From the NCBI RefSeq assembly GCF_029946185.1, contig NZ_JAQSEA010000138.1, forward strand, positions 1-40,350: DNA of 40,350 nucleotides. The letters run 5' to 3'. Source of the stretch: Prosthecobacter sp. GTDB lineage: Bacteria > Verrucomicrobiota > Verrucomicrobiia > Verrucomicrobiales > Verrucomicrobiaceae. This document shows positions 33,292 to 40,350 of the stretch, piece after piece. The notes beneath the pieces were generated by a model that saw only the letters and a program-made list of their open reading frames with translations, was not told the origin of the DNA and did no database searches. Numbering within the stretch: position 1 is the stretch's first letter; each line of letters starts with the position of its first letter. Position numbers and translations under genes: made by a program.

Positions 33292-34611
33292 ATGCCACGC
33301 CTGCTTTTTTTCCTGGCCTTGTGCATCATGGTGCCTTGGTCCTTTGCCGCACCGCCGAATGTGATCATCATCTTTGCCGATGATCTGGGCAGCGTGGACC
33401 TCGGCTGCTACGGAGCCAAAGATCTGCACACGCCGCATGCAGATGCGCTGGCAAAGCAAGGTGTGCGCTTCACGCAGTTTTATGCCGGTGCGCCGGTGTG
33501 CTCGGCCTCACGCGCCTGCCTGCTCACGGGCCGCTACCCGGTGCGCGCAGGAGTGCCGGGAAATGCGGCCTCCCAGCATGGGCAGAAGGGAGGGCTGCCG
33601 CCCTCAGAGGTGACGCAGGCGGAGATGTTCAAGAGCGCAGGCTACACCACGGCGCACATAGGTAAGTGGCATCTCGGTTATAATGAGGAGATGTCGCCAA
33701 ATGCGCAGGGCTTTGACCACAGCTTCGGGCACATGGGCGGCTGCATCGACAACTACTCGCACTTCTTCTATTGGAGCGGTCCCAACATCCACGACCTGCA
33801 CCGCAACGGCGTGGAGGTCTTCGAGGACGGTCATTATTTCCCCGATCTCATGCTGGCTGAAGCAAGCACCTTCATGGAGAAACACCGCAGCGAGCCCTTC
33901 TTCATGTACTACGCCATGAACATGCCGCACTACCCCTACCAGGGCGAGGCCAAATGGCTGGAGAAGTTCAAGGACCTGCCAATGCCGCGCAGACTCTACG
34001 CCGCCTTTGTGGCCAGCCTGGACGAGCGCCTCGGCAAACTCGTCGCCAAAGTGGATGAGCTCGGTCTGCGCGAACGCACGATCATCGTCTTTCAAAGCGA
34101 CAACGGCCACTCCACCGAAGAGCGGGCGCACTTCGGTGGTGGCAGCGCGGGGCCGTATCGCGGGGCGAAGTTCAGCCTGTTTGAGGGCGGCATCCGCCTG
34201 CCGGCGATGATTTCCTGGCCGGGCAAACTGCCGCAGAATGAGGTGCGCGGCCAGATCGCCCACGCCGCCGACTGGCTGCCCACGCTCGCCGAATTGTGCG
34301 GGGTGAAAACGCCGGAGGTAAAGCTCGACGGCCACAGCTTGGTGCCCGTTCTGAAATCCGCAGACGCCGCCAGCCCACATGACGCCCTGCACTGGCAGAT
34401 GGGCGACTCCTGGGCTGTGCGTGAGGGCGACTGGAAGCTCATCATCAAAGCCCGCGACACCACGAAGGGGGATAGCGGCAAGGAGCGCATTCCCGTCTTC
34501 CTCAGCCATGTGAAGAGCGACCCCGGTGAACAAACCAATCTTGCCAGCGAGAAGCCCGACGTCGTCAAACACCTTACACAACTCCACGAAACCATCTACA
34601 CCCAGCCATGA
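33292..34611 (+). CDS. Sulfatase 3 (formylglycine-dependent, secreted)
   Basis: A 439-residue protein with signal peptide MPRLLFFLALCIMVPWSFA. FADD at 28-31 and the formylglycine motif CSASR at 70-74 are followed by the classic LLTGRYPVRAGVPG. GKWHLGY and QSDNGHSTEERAHFGGGSAG carry further active-site residues, and EGGIRLPAMISWPG is typical. It starts 6 nt after sulfatase 2 and its last four bases overlap the start of sulfatase 4 (ATGA), so the three are tightly coupled. Substrate unknown; resembles N-sulfoglucosamine or galactose-6-sulfatase-like members only in general. Confidence 0.94.
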   Translation: MPRLLFFLALCIMVPWSFAAPPNVIIIFADDLGSVDLGCYGAKDLHTPHADALAKQGVRFTQFYAGAPVCSASRACLLTGRYPVRAGVPGNAASQHGQKGGLPPSEVTQAEMFKSAGYTTAHIGKWHLGYNEEMSPNAQGFDHSFGHMGGCIDNYSHFFYWSGPNIHDLHRNGVEVFEDGHYFPDLMLAEASTFMEKHRSEPFFMYYAMNMPHYPYQGEAKWLEKFKDLPMPRRLYAAFVASLDERLGKLVAKVDELGLRERTIIVFQSDNGHSTEERAHFGGGSAGPYRGAKFSLFEGGIRLPAMISWPGKLPQNEVRGQIAHAADWLPTLAELCGVKTPEVKLDGHSLVPVLKSADAASPHDALHWQMGDSWAVREGDWKLIIKARDTTKGDSGKERIPVFLSHVKSDPGEQTNLASEKPDVVKHLTQLHETIYTQP

Positions 34612-35972
34612 AGTCTGCCTGCCTCGGCCTTGCTCTAGGTCTTTTCTCTCTCAGTCCCGCGCTCTGCGCTGCACCGCCGCACAACGTGGTCATCATCTTC
34701 GCCGACGATCTCGGCTACGGTGACCTGAGCTGCTACGGCTCGCCGACGATTCACACGCCCAACCTTGACCGCATGGCGGCAGAAGGACTGCGCTTCACAG
34801 ATTTTTATGTCGCCGCCGAAGTCTGCACGCCGAGCCGTGCGGCGCTGCTCACGGGGCGTTATCCGATTCGCAGCGGCATGTGCGGCAGCAGGCGGGTGCT
34901 GTTCCCGAATTCGGCAGGCGGACTGCCCAAAGAAGAGGTGACCATCGCCGATGCGCTCAAGCAAAAAGGCTACTCCACCGCGCAGATCGGCAAATGGCAT
35001 CTCGGCATTCACGAAGGTTCGCGGCCGCTCGATCAGGGCTTTGAGCACCAGTTCGGACTGCCCTACTCGAATGACATGGATGCACGGCCCGGTTTGCCCA
35101 AGGGCTCCACCGGCTCGCCCACACCGCCGGAAGATGGCTGGAACGTGGCCCTGAGCCGCGATGGGAAAATCATCGAGCAGCCTGCCGACCAGACCACGCT
35201 GACGAAACGCTACACCGAGGAGGCGATGAAGTTCATCACCGAGAAAAAGGACAAGCCCTTCTTCCTCTACTTTGCACACACCTTCCCGCATGTGCCGCTG
35301 TTTGCCTCCCCGGAGTTCAAAGGCAAAAGCCGTGGCGGCATCTACGGCGATGCGGTGGAGGAACTCGACTGGAGCGTGGGGCAGATCATCGCAACTCTGC
35401 GCGAAACGGGCCTCGCGGAAAACACGCTGGTGTTCTTCACCAGCGACAACGGCCCCTGGCTCATCATGGGCAATCAGGGCGGCAGCGCCGGGCTGCTGAA
35501 GGATGGCAAAGGCAGCACCTGGGAAGGCGGCATGCGGGTGCCGGGCATCGCGTGGCAGCCGGGGCGCATCAAACCGGGCGTCACGCATGAGCTGGCGAAT
35601 TCGATGGATCTCTTCACCACCGCGCTCACTCTCGCCGAAGCGAAAAACCCCGACGTTCCGGTGGATGGCGTGGATCTCTCGCCGCTGCTGTATGAGTCCA
35701 AACCACTGCCACGGCGGCCGTTTTTCTACTATCGCGGCGACCAGCTCTTCGCCTGCCGCATCGGTGAATGGAAGGCGCACTTCCGCACGCAAACCGGCTA
35801 CGGCCAGCCGAAGGCGGATGCCCATGAGCCGCCCATGCTATTTCACCTCGGACTCGACCCCTCCGAAAAACGCAACGTCGCCAAAGATCATCCCGAGGTG
35901 ATCGCACAGATCGAAGAGGCCGTGAAAACGCATCAGGCCAACCTCGTTCCCGGCAAACCCCAGCTTCAGTAA
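34608..35972 (+). CDS. Sulfatase 4 (arylsulfatase A-like, secreted)
   Basis: A 454-residue protein with signal peptide MKSACLGLALGLFSLSPALCA. It has the full canonical set: FADDLGYGDLSCYG at 31-44, CTPSR at 73-77 followed by AALLTGRYPIRSGMCG, GKWHLGIH, HTFPHVPLF and FTSDNGPWLIMGNQGGSAG, then TWEGGMRVPGIAWQPGRI. This is the layout of arylsulfatase A/N-acetylgalactosamine-sulfatase-like enzymes. It overlaps the preceding gene by 4 nt and is 8 nt from the next. Confidence 0.95.
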   Translation: MKSACLGLALGLFSLSPALCAAPPHNVVIIFADDLGYGDLSCYGSPTIHTPNLDRMAAEGLRFTDFYVAAEVCTPSRAALLTGRYPIRSGMCGSRRVLFPNSAGGLPKEEVTIADALKQKGYSTAQIGKWHLGIHEGSRPLDQGFEHQFGLPYSNDMDARPGLPKGSTGSPTPPEDGWNVALSRDGKIIEQPADQTTLTKRYTEEAMKFITEKKDKPFFLYFAHTFPHVPLFASPEFKGKSRGGIYGDAVEELDWSVGQIIATLRETGLAENTLVFFTSDNGPWLIMGNQGGSAGLLKDGKGSTWEGGMRVPGIAWQPGRIKPGVTHELANSMDLFTTALTLAEAKNPDVPVDGVDLSPLLYESKPLPRRPFFYYRGDQLFACRIGEWKAHFRTQTGYGQPKADAHEPPMLFHLGLDPSEKRNVAKDHPEVIAQIEEAVKTHQANLVPGKPQLQ

Positions 35973-35980
35973 AACCAGCC

Positions 35981-37492
35981 ATGAAACCTCTCGCCCTCAT
36001 CCTTTCATCCTTGTTGATTGTCGTTTCGTCATTCGCAGCTCCTGCGAAGCGGCCCAACATCCTGTTCATCCTTGTCGATGACCAGTCGCCATTTGACTTC
36101 AAGTGCTACAATCCGCAGTCGCCCCTGCAGTCACCGAACATCGACAAGCTCGCGGCGGAGGGCATGGTGTTTGATTCCGCACGGCACATGGGCTCGTTCA
36201 GCGGAGCGGTATGCACGCCTTCACGGCACATGATCATGAGCGGGCGCACCGTCTGGCATCTACCCATTGGCCCCGGCGCAAAGGATCACTGCCCGCCGAA
36301 TTTGGAGCTGAACACGCTGGCCGCTGTGTTCAACCGCGCCGGTTATGACACCATGCGCACCTGCAAGCAGGGCAACTCCTATGAGGGCGCGAACAAGCAG
36401 TTCACCGTACGTCATGATGCCAGCAAACGCGGCGGCACCGACGCAAGCGGCAGCACCTGGCACGGGGATCAGGTGATGAACTACCTCGCCGAACGCGAAG
36501 CGACCAAGGATGCCGATCCCTTCCTCATCTACTACGGCTTTTCCCATCCGCATGACACCCGCGACGGCAGGCCCGAGCTGCTGGAAAAATACGGTGCCAC
36601 CAATCACGCCGACCCAAACACGCTCCCGGCGTTGAACCCAAAACAACCGGCGCTACCCGCGAATTACCTGTCTGCGCATCCCTTCAACAACGGCCATGCC
36701 GACGTGCGTGATGAAGTGGAAGCCAGCGGCGTGTGGAAGAACCGCGATGAGGCAACCATCCGCAACGAGATCGGCCGCGAGTTCGCGTGCAACGAGAACA
36801 TCGACATCCAGATCGGCCGCGTACTGGCCAAGCTCAAAGCCATGGGTGAACTCGACAACACCTACATCGTTTACACAGCGGATCACGGCATCGCCATCGG
36901 CCGTCACGGCCTGCAAGGAAAACAAAACCTCTACGAGCACACCTGGCGCGTGCCCCTCATTGTCAAAGGCCCCGGCATCAAGCCCGGCTCCCGCGTGCCA
37001 GGGAACATCTACCTGCTCGACACCGTGGCCACGCTCTGCGACATCGCCGGCATTCCCGCACCAGAAAGCAACGAAGGCCTCAGCTTCAAGCCGGTGCTCG
37101 AAGGCAAGCAGGACACCATGCGCGACGTCATGTATGGCGTGTACTCTGGTGGCACCAAGCCCGGCATGCGCTGCGTGAAGCAGGGCGACTGGAAGCTGAT
37201 CAAATACGACGGCATGAACGGCACCTCGCGTGAGACTCAGCTCTTCAATCTCGCCGCCAACCCCGATGAATTCTTGAAAGAGCACAGCAAGACCGACCCC
37301 ATGCAGACGAACCTCGCCAGCGATCCCAAGCATGCGACCAAGCTGAAGGAAATGGAGGCGCTGCTCCTCACCGAAATGCGCCGCCACAATGATCCCTACC
37401 GCCTCTGGGACCAGCCGGATGATGGCCTGACACCGCCGCCCGAGCCTGCGCCCAAGGCCAAGAAAGCGAAGAGTAAAAAGGCATCGAAATAA
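35981..37492 (+). CDS. Sulfatase 5 with Lys/Ala-rich tail
   Basis: A 503-residue protein, signal peptide MKPLALILSSLLIVVSSFAA. LVDDQSPFDFKCYN supplies metal ligands, and the formylglycine site is CTPSR at 78-82, in GAVCTPSRHMIMSGRT, an iduronate-sulfatase or choline-sulfatase-like layout with a long lead. YTADHGIAIGRHGLQGKQNLYEHTWRVPLIVKGPG is complete. The C-terminus is PEPAPKAKKAKSKKASK, lysine-rich like that of sulfatase 2. 19 nt to the next gene. Confidence 0.94.
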   Translation: MKPLALILSSLLIVVSSFAAPAKRPNILFILVDDQSPFDFKCYNPQSPLQSPNIDKLAAEGMVFDSARHMGSFSGAVCTPSRHMIMSGRTVWHLPIGPGAKDHCPPNLELNTLAAVFNRAGYDTMRTCKQGNSYEGANKQFTVRHDASKRGGTDASGSTWHGDQVMNYLAEREATKDADPFLIYYGFSHPHDTRDGRPELLEKYGATNHADPNTLPALNPKQPALPANYLSAHPFNNGHADVRDEVEASGVWKNRDEATIRNEIGREFACNENIDIQIGRVLAKLKAMGELDNTYIVYTADHGIAIGRHGLQGKQNLYEHTWRVPLIVKGPGIKPGSRVPGNIYLLDTVATLCDIAGIPAPESNEGLSFKPVLEGKQDTMRDVMYGVYSGGTKPGMRCVKQGDWKLIKYDGMNGTSRETQLFNLAANPDEFLKEHSKTDPMQTNLASDPKHATKLKEMEALLLTEMRRHNDPYRLWDQPDDGLTPPPEPAPKAKKAKSKKASK

Positions 37493-37511
37493 CGACCCAC
37501 GCTCAGCCACC

Positions 37512-38858
37512 ATGAAATTCTCCGCAGTCATCCTTTCGTCATTCTTAATTCTAAGTTCGGCATTTGCGGCGGAGTCGCGTCCAAACTTCCTCATCATCTT
37601 CGCCGATGACCTCGGCTACGGTGATGTCTCGACCTACCATGCCTCGGACTGCCACACGCCGAACATCGACAAGCTGGCGGCGGAGGGCATGCTGTTTCCG
37701 AACATGCGGGCCAACTGCACCGTGTGCTCACCTTCACGCGCTGCATTGCTCACCGGGCGCTATCCAGATCGTGCAGGAGTTCCCGGCGTCATTCGCACGA
37801 ACTCGGAGGATTCATGGGGCTACCTCGCACCCGGCGTACCGACGATTGGCAATGAATTGAAAAAAGTCGGCTATCACACGGCAGTGATTGGCAAATGGCA
37901 TCTCGGTCTCGAATCGCCCAACACGCCAAATGAGCGCGGCTTTGATCTCTTCCACGGCTTCCTCGGCGACATGATGGACAGCTACACCACGCATCTGCGC
38001 CAGGGACATAACTACATGCGCCGCAATGCAGACGTAATCGACCCCAAGGGCCATGCGACAGACATCTTCGCAGGCTGGGCGGCAGATTTCTTTCGCGAAC
38101 GAGCAAAGGAGAAGCAGCCCTTCTTTCTTTACCTCGCTTTCAACGCACCGCATTTCCCCATCGAACCTCCAGCGGAATGGTTGGCGAAGGTGAAAGCCCG
38201 CTCGCCGGAACTCTCCGAAAAACGTGCCCTCAATGTCGCACTCGTGGAGCATCTGGATGATCGCATCGGACAATTGCTCGCCGTGTTAAAAGAAACCGGC
38301 CTCGATCAAAACACCGTCGTCGCATTCAGTTCCGACAATGGCGGCTCGCTGCCGCATGCGCAGAACAACGACCCCTGGCGCGATGGCAAGACCAGCCACT
38401 ACGACGGCGGCCTGCGCGTGCCCTTCATGCTGCGCTGGCCCGGCCACATCAAGGCAGGTTCACGCAGTGACTACGTCGGCATGAACTTCGACCTCTTCCC
38501 CACCTTCCTCGAACTCGCGGGCGCCAAACCCGCACCGGCGCTCGATGCCATCAGCATCGTGCCCCTGTTCAACGGCGGCACTCTCGACACACCGCAGCGC
38601 GAACTCTACTTCGTCCGCCGTGAAGGCGGCCCCGCCTACGGCGGAAAGAGCTACGAGGCGCTCATCCGTGGCGACTGGAAGCTCATGCAAAACACGCCTT
38701 ACACCCCGCTGGAGCTGTACAATCTCAAAGACGATCCGCAGGAAAAAAACAACCTCATAGGCAAAGCGCCCAAAGTCTTCAGAGAGCTTGCCACCGCTCT
38801 GCGTCGGCATGTCCAGATCGGCGGCGCCACACCGTGGCAGAAGCCGGAGGTACAGTAG
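37512..38858 (+). CDS. Sulfatase 6 (arylsulfatase A-like, secreted)
   Basis: A 448-residue protein with signal peptide MKFSAVILSSFLILSSAFAA. FADDLGYGDVSTY, CSPSR at 72-76 followed by AALLTGRYPDRAGVPG, GKWHLGLESPN, APHFPIEPP and FSSDNGGSLPHAQNNDPWRDGK form a complete canonical set. Its TAG stop (38856-38858) is the last three bases of the GTAG head of a REPIN. It is the last gene of the plus-strand run and is convergent with the minus-strand sulfatase. Confidence 0.95.
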   Translation: MKFSAVILSSFLILSSAFAAESRPNFLIIFADDLGYGDVSTYHASDCHTPNIDKLAAEGMLFPNMRANCTVCSPSRAALLTGRYPDRAGVPGVIRTNSEDSWGYLAPGVPTIGNELKKVGYHTAVIGKWHLGLESPNTPNERGFDLFHGFLGDMMDSYTTHLRQGHNYMRRNADVIDPKGHATDIFAGWAADFFRERAKEKQPFFLYLAFNAPHFPIEPPAEWLAKVKARSPELSEKRALNVALVEHLDDRIGQLLAVLKETGLDQNTVVAFSSDNGGSLPHAQNNDPWRDGKTSHYDGGLRVPFMLRWPGHIKAGSRSDYVGMNFDLFPTFLELAGAKPAPALDAISIVPLFNGGTLDTPQRELYFVRREGGPAYGGKSYEALIRGDWKLMQNTPYTPLELYNLKDDPQEKNNLIGKAPKVFRELATALRRHVQIGGATPWQKPEVQ

Positions 38859-38965
38859 CCTTGTTGCTGTGCAACAAGGGACCGCTCCGCTTCGTCCACC
38901 CCACACGGTCTTTCTTGCTGCCTGCTCTTGCGGCGCACCTCCCAGTCCCACAGGAACTGGGCTAC
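38855..38965. repeat. REPIN (family 1) filling the gap between convergent sulfatases
   Basis: GTAG (38855-38858) followed by the perfect stem CCTTGTTGC-TGT-GCAACAAGG (38859-38879) faces CCCAGTCCC-ACA-GGAACTGGG (38941-38961, one mismatch) with CTAC (38962-38965). The element spans from the stop codon of one sulfatase exactly to the stop codon of the other (38966), leaving no other spacer. Confidence 0.8.
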
Positions 38966-40350
38966 TTAACGGCTGCCATCCGCCGCAATGAGCGCATCGA
39001 GTTTAGCAATGAACTCCTGCGTCTTCTCCGGGTTCTTCGCGCTCAGATCGTTCTCCTCCCCCGGATCGTCCGGCAGAAAATAGAGCGCGTGCAGACCGGC
39101 GGCATCCTTGTGTGTTTTGACGGAGACGATGGCCTGTGATTTACCCTTTGCCTTGCTGCGCACGAGCTTCCAGTCGCCCATGCGCAGACCGAAACTGACG
39201 CCGTTGTTGTCCTGCTGCAGCAGGTGATCGCGACCCTTCGCGCCGGGCTCACCCAGCAGGGCAGGCAGCACGTTGAAACTATCACAGCAGGCAGTGGCGG
39301 GCAACGCAACGCCCGTCAGGGCGGCGAGGCTGGAAGCGAGATCAATGGTGCAGACCACCTGCTCCGAGACACCTGGCTGCACGCGGCCTTTCCAGCGGGT
39401 GATAAAGGGGATGCGAGTGCCGCCTTCGAGCACGCTGTATTTGCCCCCGCTATAAGGACCGGCAGGCTGGTGCTCGCCGAGCTTTTCCACCGCACCATCC
39501 TTGTAGCCATCATCGAGCACGGGGCCGTTGTCGGAGCACAGTACGATGAGCGTGTTTTCCGCCAGCTTGAGCCGGTCGAGCGTCTTCATGAGCTCGCCCA
39601 CGCACCAGTCGAACTCCACAATGGCATCGCCACGAAAGCCGAGCTTTGTTTTGCCCTGAAAGCGTTCATGCGGCATGCGCGGCACATGAATGTCATGACC
39701 GGCAAAGAAGAGAAAGAAAGGGCCGTCCTTGTGCGCCTCGATCCATGTGTTGCTGCGCTTCACCCATTCGTCGGCAAGGTCCTCGTCGCGAAAGCGTGCC
39801 GACATGCCGCCAGTGTAAAAACCGATGCGGCCGATGCCGTTGTGGATCGTGCCGTTGTGCCCGTGCGTCCAGTCCATGCGTAGCGTGCTGCGCTGCGTGA
39901 TCCCGGTGGGGTGATTTTCGTCCGGCGCTTTGTCGCCCACCCAGAGCGGGTCCGTTGGGTCGAGGTTCAGCACCCGGTGGTCGCTGACATACACCTGCGG
40001 CACACGATCATTCGTGGTGGGCAGCAGATGGCAGTGGTCAAAACCGATCTCCAGCGGGCCGGGTTTAAGCTCGCCATTCCAATCCGGCCTCGGGTCGCCC
40101 AGCCCAAGATGCCACTTGCCGATCACCGCCGTGGCATAGCCGGCCTGTTTCATGATCGATGCGATTGTGGTCGTACCCGTTTTGATCAAAGCGGGTCCGT
40201 TGGGCGGAGCCACGCCGGTGCCTTTCTGGCGAAATGCATAGGTGCCCGTCAAAAACGAAAAGCGAGTAGGCGTGCAGGTGGAGGCGGAGCAGTAACCGCT
40301 GGTGAAACGCAGCCCTTCGGCGGCAAGCTGGTCGATGTTCGGCGTCTTCA
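38966..40350 (-). CDS. Sulfatase 7 (partial; 5' end outside window)
   Basis: About 460 residues are visible and the frame runs off the window at 40350, so the N-terminus and signal peptide are missing. The first visible codons read KTPNIDQLAAEGLRFTSGY, then the formylglycine motif CTPTR (Cys codon 40276-40274) and FLTGTYAFRQKG. GKWHLGLGDPRPDWNGELKPGP, FAGHDIHVPRMPHERFQG, CSDNGPVLDDGYKDG and LEGGTRIPFITRW follow, a complete active site. It is likely another exported sulfatase of the same cluster, transcribed toward the others. Confidence 0.92.
   Translation of the reverse strand, partial: KTPNIDQLAAEGLRFTSGYCSASTCTPTRFSFLTGTYAFRQKGTGVAPPNGPALIKTGTTTIASIMKQAGYATAVIGKWHLGLGDPRPDWNGELKPGPLEIGFDHCHLLPTTNDRVPQVYVSDHRVLNLDPTDPLWVGDKAPDENHPTGITQRSTLRMDWTHGHNGTIHNGIGRIGFYTGGMSARFRDEDLADEWVKRSNTWIEAHKDGPFFLFFAGHDIHVPRMPHERFQGKTKLGFRGDAIVEFDWCVGELMKTLDRLKLAENTLIVLCSDNGPVLDDGYKDGAVEKLGEHQPAGPYSGGKYSVLEGGTRIPFITRWKGRVQPGVSEQVVCTIDLASSLAALTGVALPATACCDSFNVLPALLGEPGAKGRDHLLQQDNNGVSFGLRMGDWKLVRSKAKGKSQAIVSVKTHKDAAGLHALYFLPDDPGEENDLSAKNPEKTQEFIAKLDALIAADGSR

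Noticed and set aside
50-38965. Regular repeats suggesting a CRISPR array
   Set aside because: Repeats are scattered, paired and palindromic, without regular spacers or cas genes.

Overview
The window looks like a chromosomal piece of a verrucomicrobial (PVC-group) bacterium, probably near Prosthecobacter or other Verrucomicrobiaceae. The evidence is family content: a PVC-type haem-binding dehydrogenase, a planctomycete-cytochrome/DUF1549/DUF1553 protein with its DUF1501 partner, DUF4838 and DUF1080 proteins, a PEP-CTERM protein and a run of secreted sulfatases. Genus is an inference. GC is high with C-ending codons over most genes. I see no rRNA, tRNA, CRISPR array, transposase or phage block.

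Layout. 50-6825 (minus strand): a GbsR/MarR-type regulator, then a fatty-acid desaturase, two small membrane proteins and a DCC (DUF393) thiol-oxidoreductase, tightly packed or overlapping, followed by a large PVC cytochrome dehydrogenase and a golvesin-like secreted protein. 6921-9577: pdxH, divergent hpt overlapping a moaD-like gene, and a PEP-CTERM trypsin-like protease. 9691-16569 (minus): a voltage-gated K+ channel, DUF1501, an ORF6N-domain gene lodged between DUF1501 and its usual DUF1553 partner, and a pseudopilin. 16773-19706: alaS. 20035-26599: DUF4838, DUF1080 plus a decayed second DUF1080, an SDR and a parallel beta-helix protein. 26616-29293: a mosaic spot where a YhcG/DUF1016 nuclease gene lies between a DEAD-box helicase gene and a second copy of that gene's last 150 bases. 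29389-40350: an esterase and six plus-strand sulfatases in a likely operon, facing a seventh sulfatase on the minus strand that runs off the window.

How the genes work together. The esterase-sulfatase run, DUF4838/CBM9-like protein, beta-helix protein, DUF1080 and the PVC cytochrome/DUF1501 proteins together suggest an export-heavy lifestyle of breaking down complex, partly sulfated polysaccharides. The regulator-desaturase block looks like a membrane-lipid adjustment unit with its own operator.

The most striking unexplained signals are: (1) a family of GTAG-headed REP palindromes, often in inverted pairs, placed exactly at gene 3' ends so that GTAG abuts or even supplies the stop codon; (2) the YhcG cassette bounded by 152-nt direct copies of the helicase 3' end; (3) the regulator-desaturase-membrane-DCC operon with a shared 10-bp motif in two promoters; (4) a covarying palindrome present inside and just after the ORF6N gene; (5) a compositionally foreign patch with an apparent insertion inside alaS. 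All reading was by eye, so identities and domain borders are approximate.
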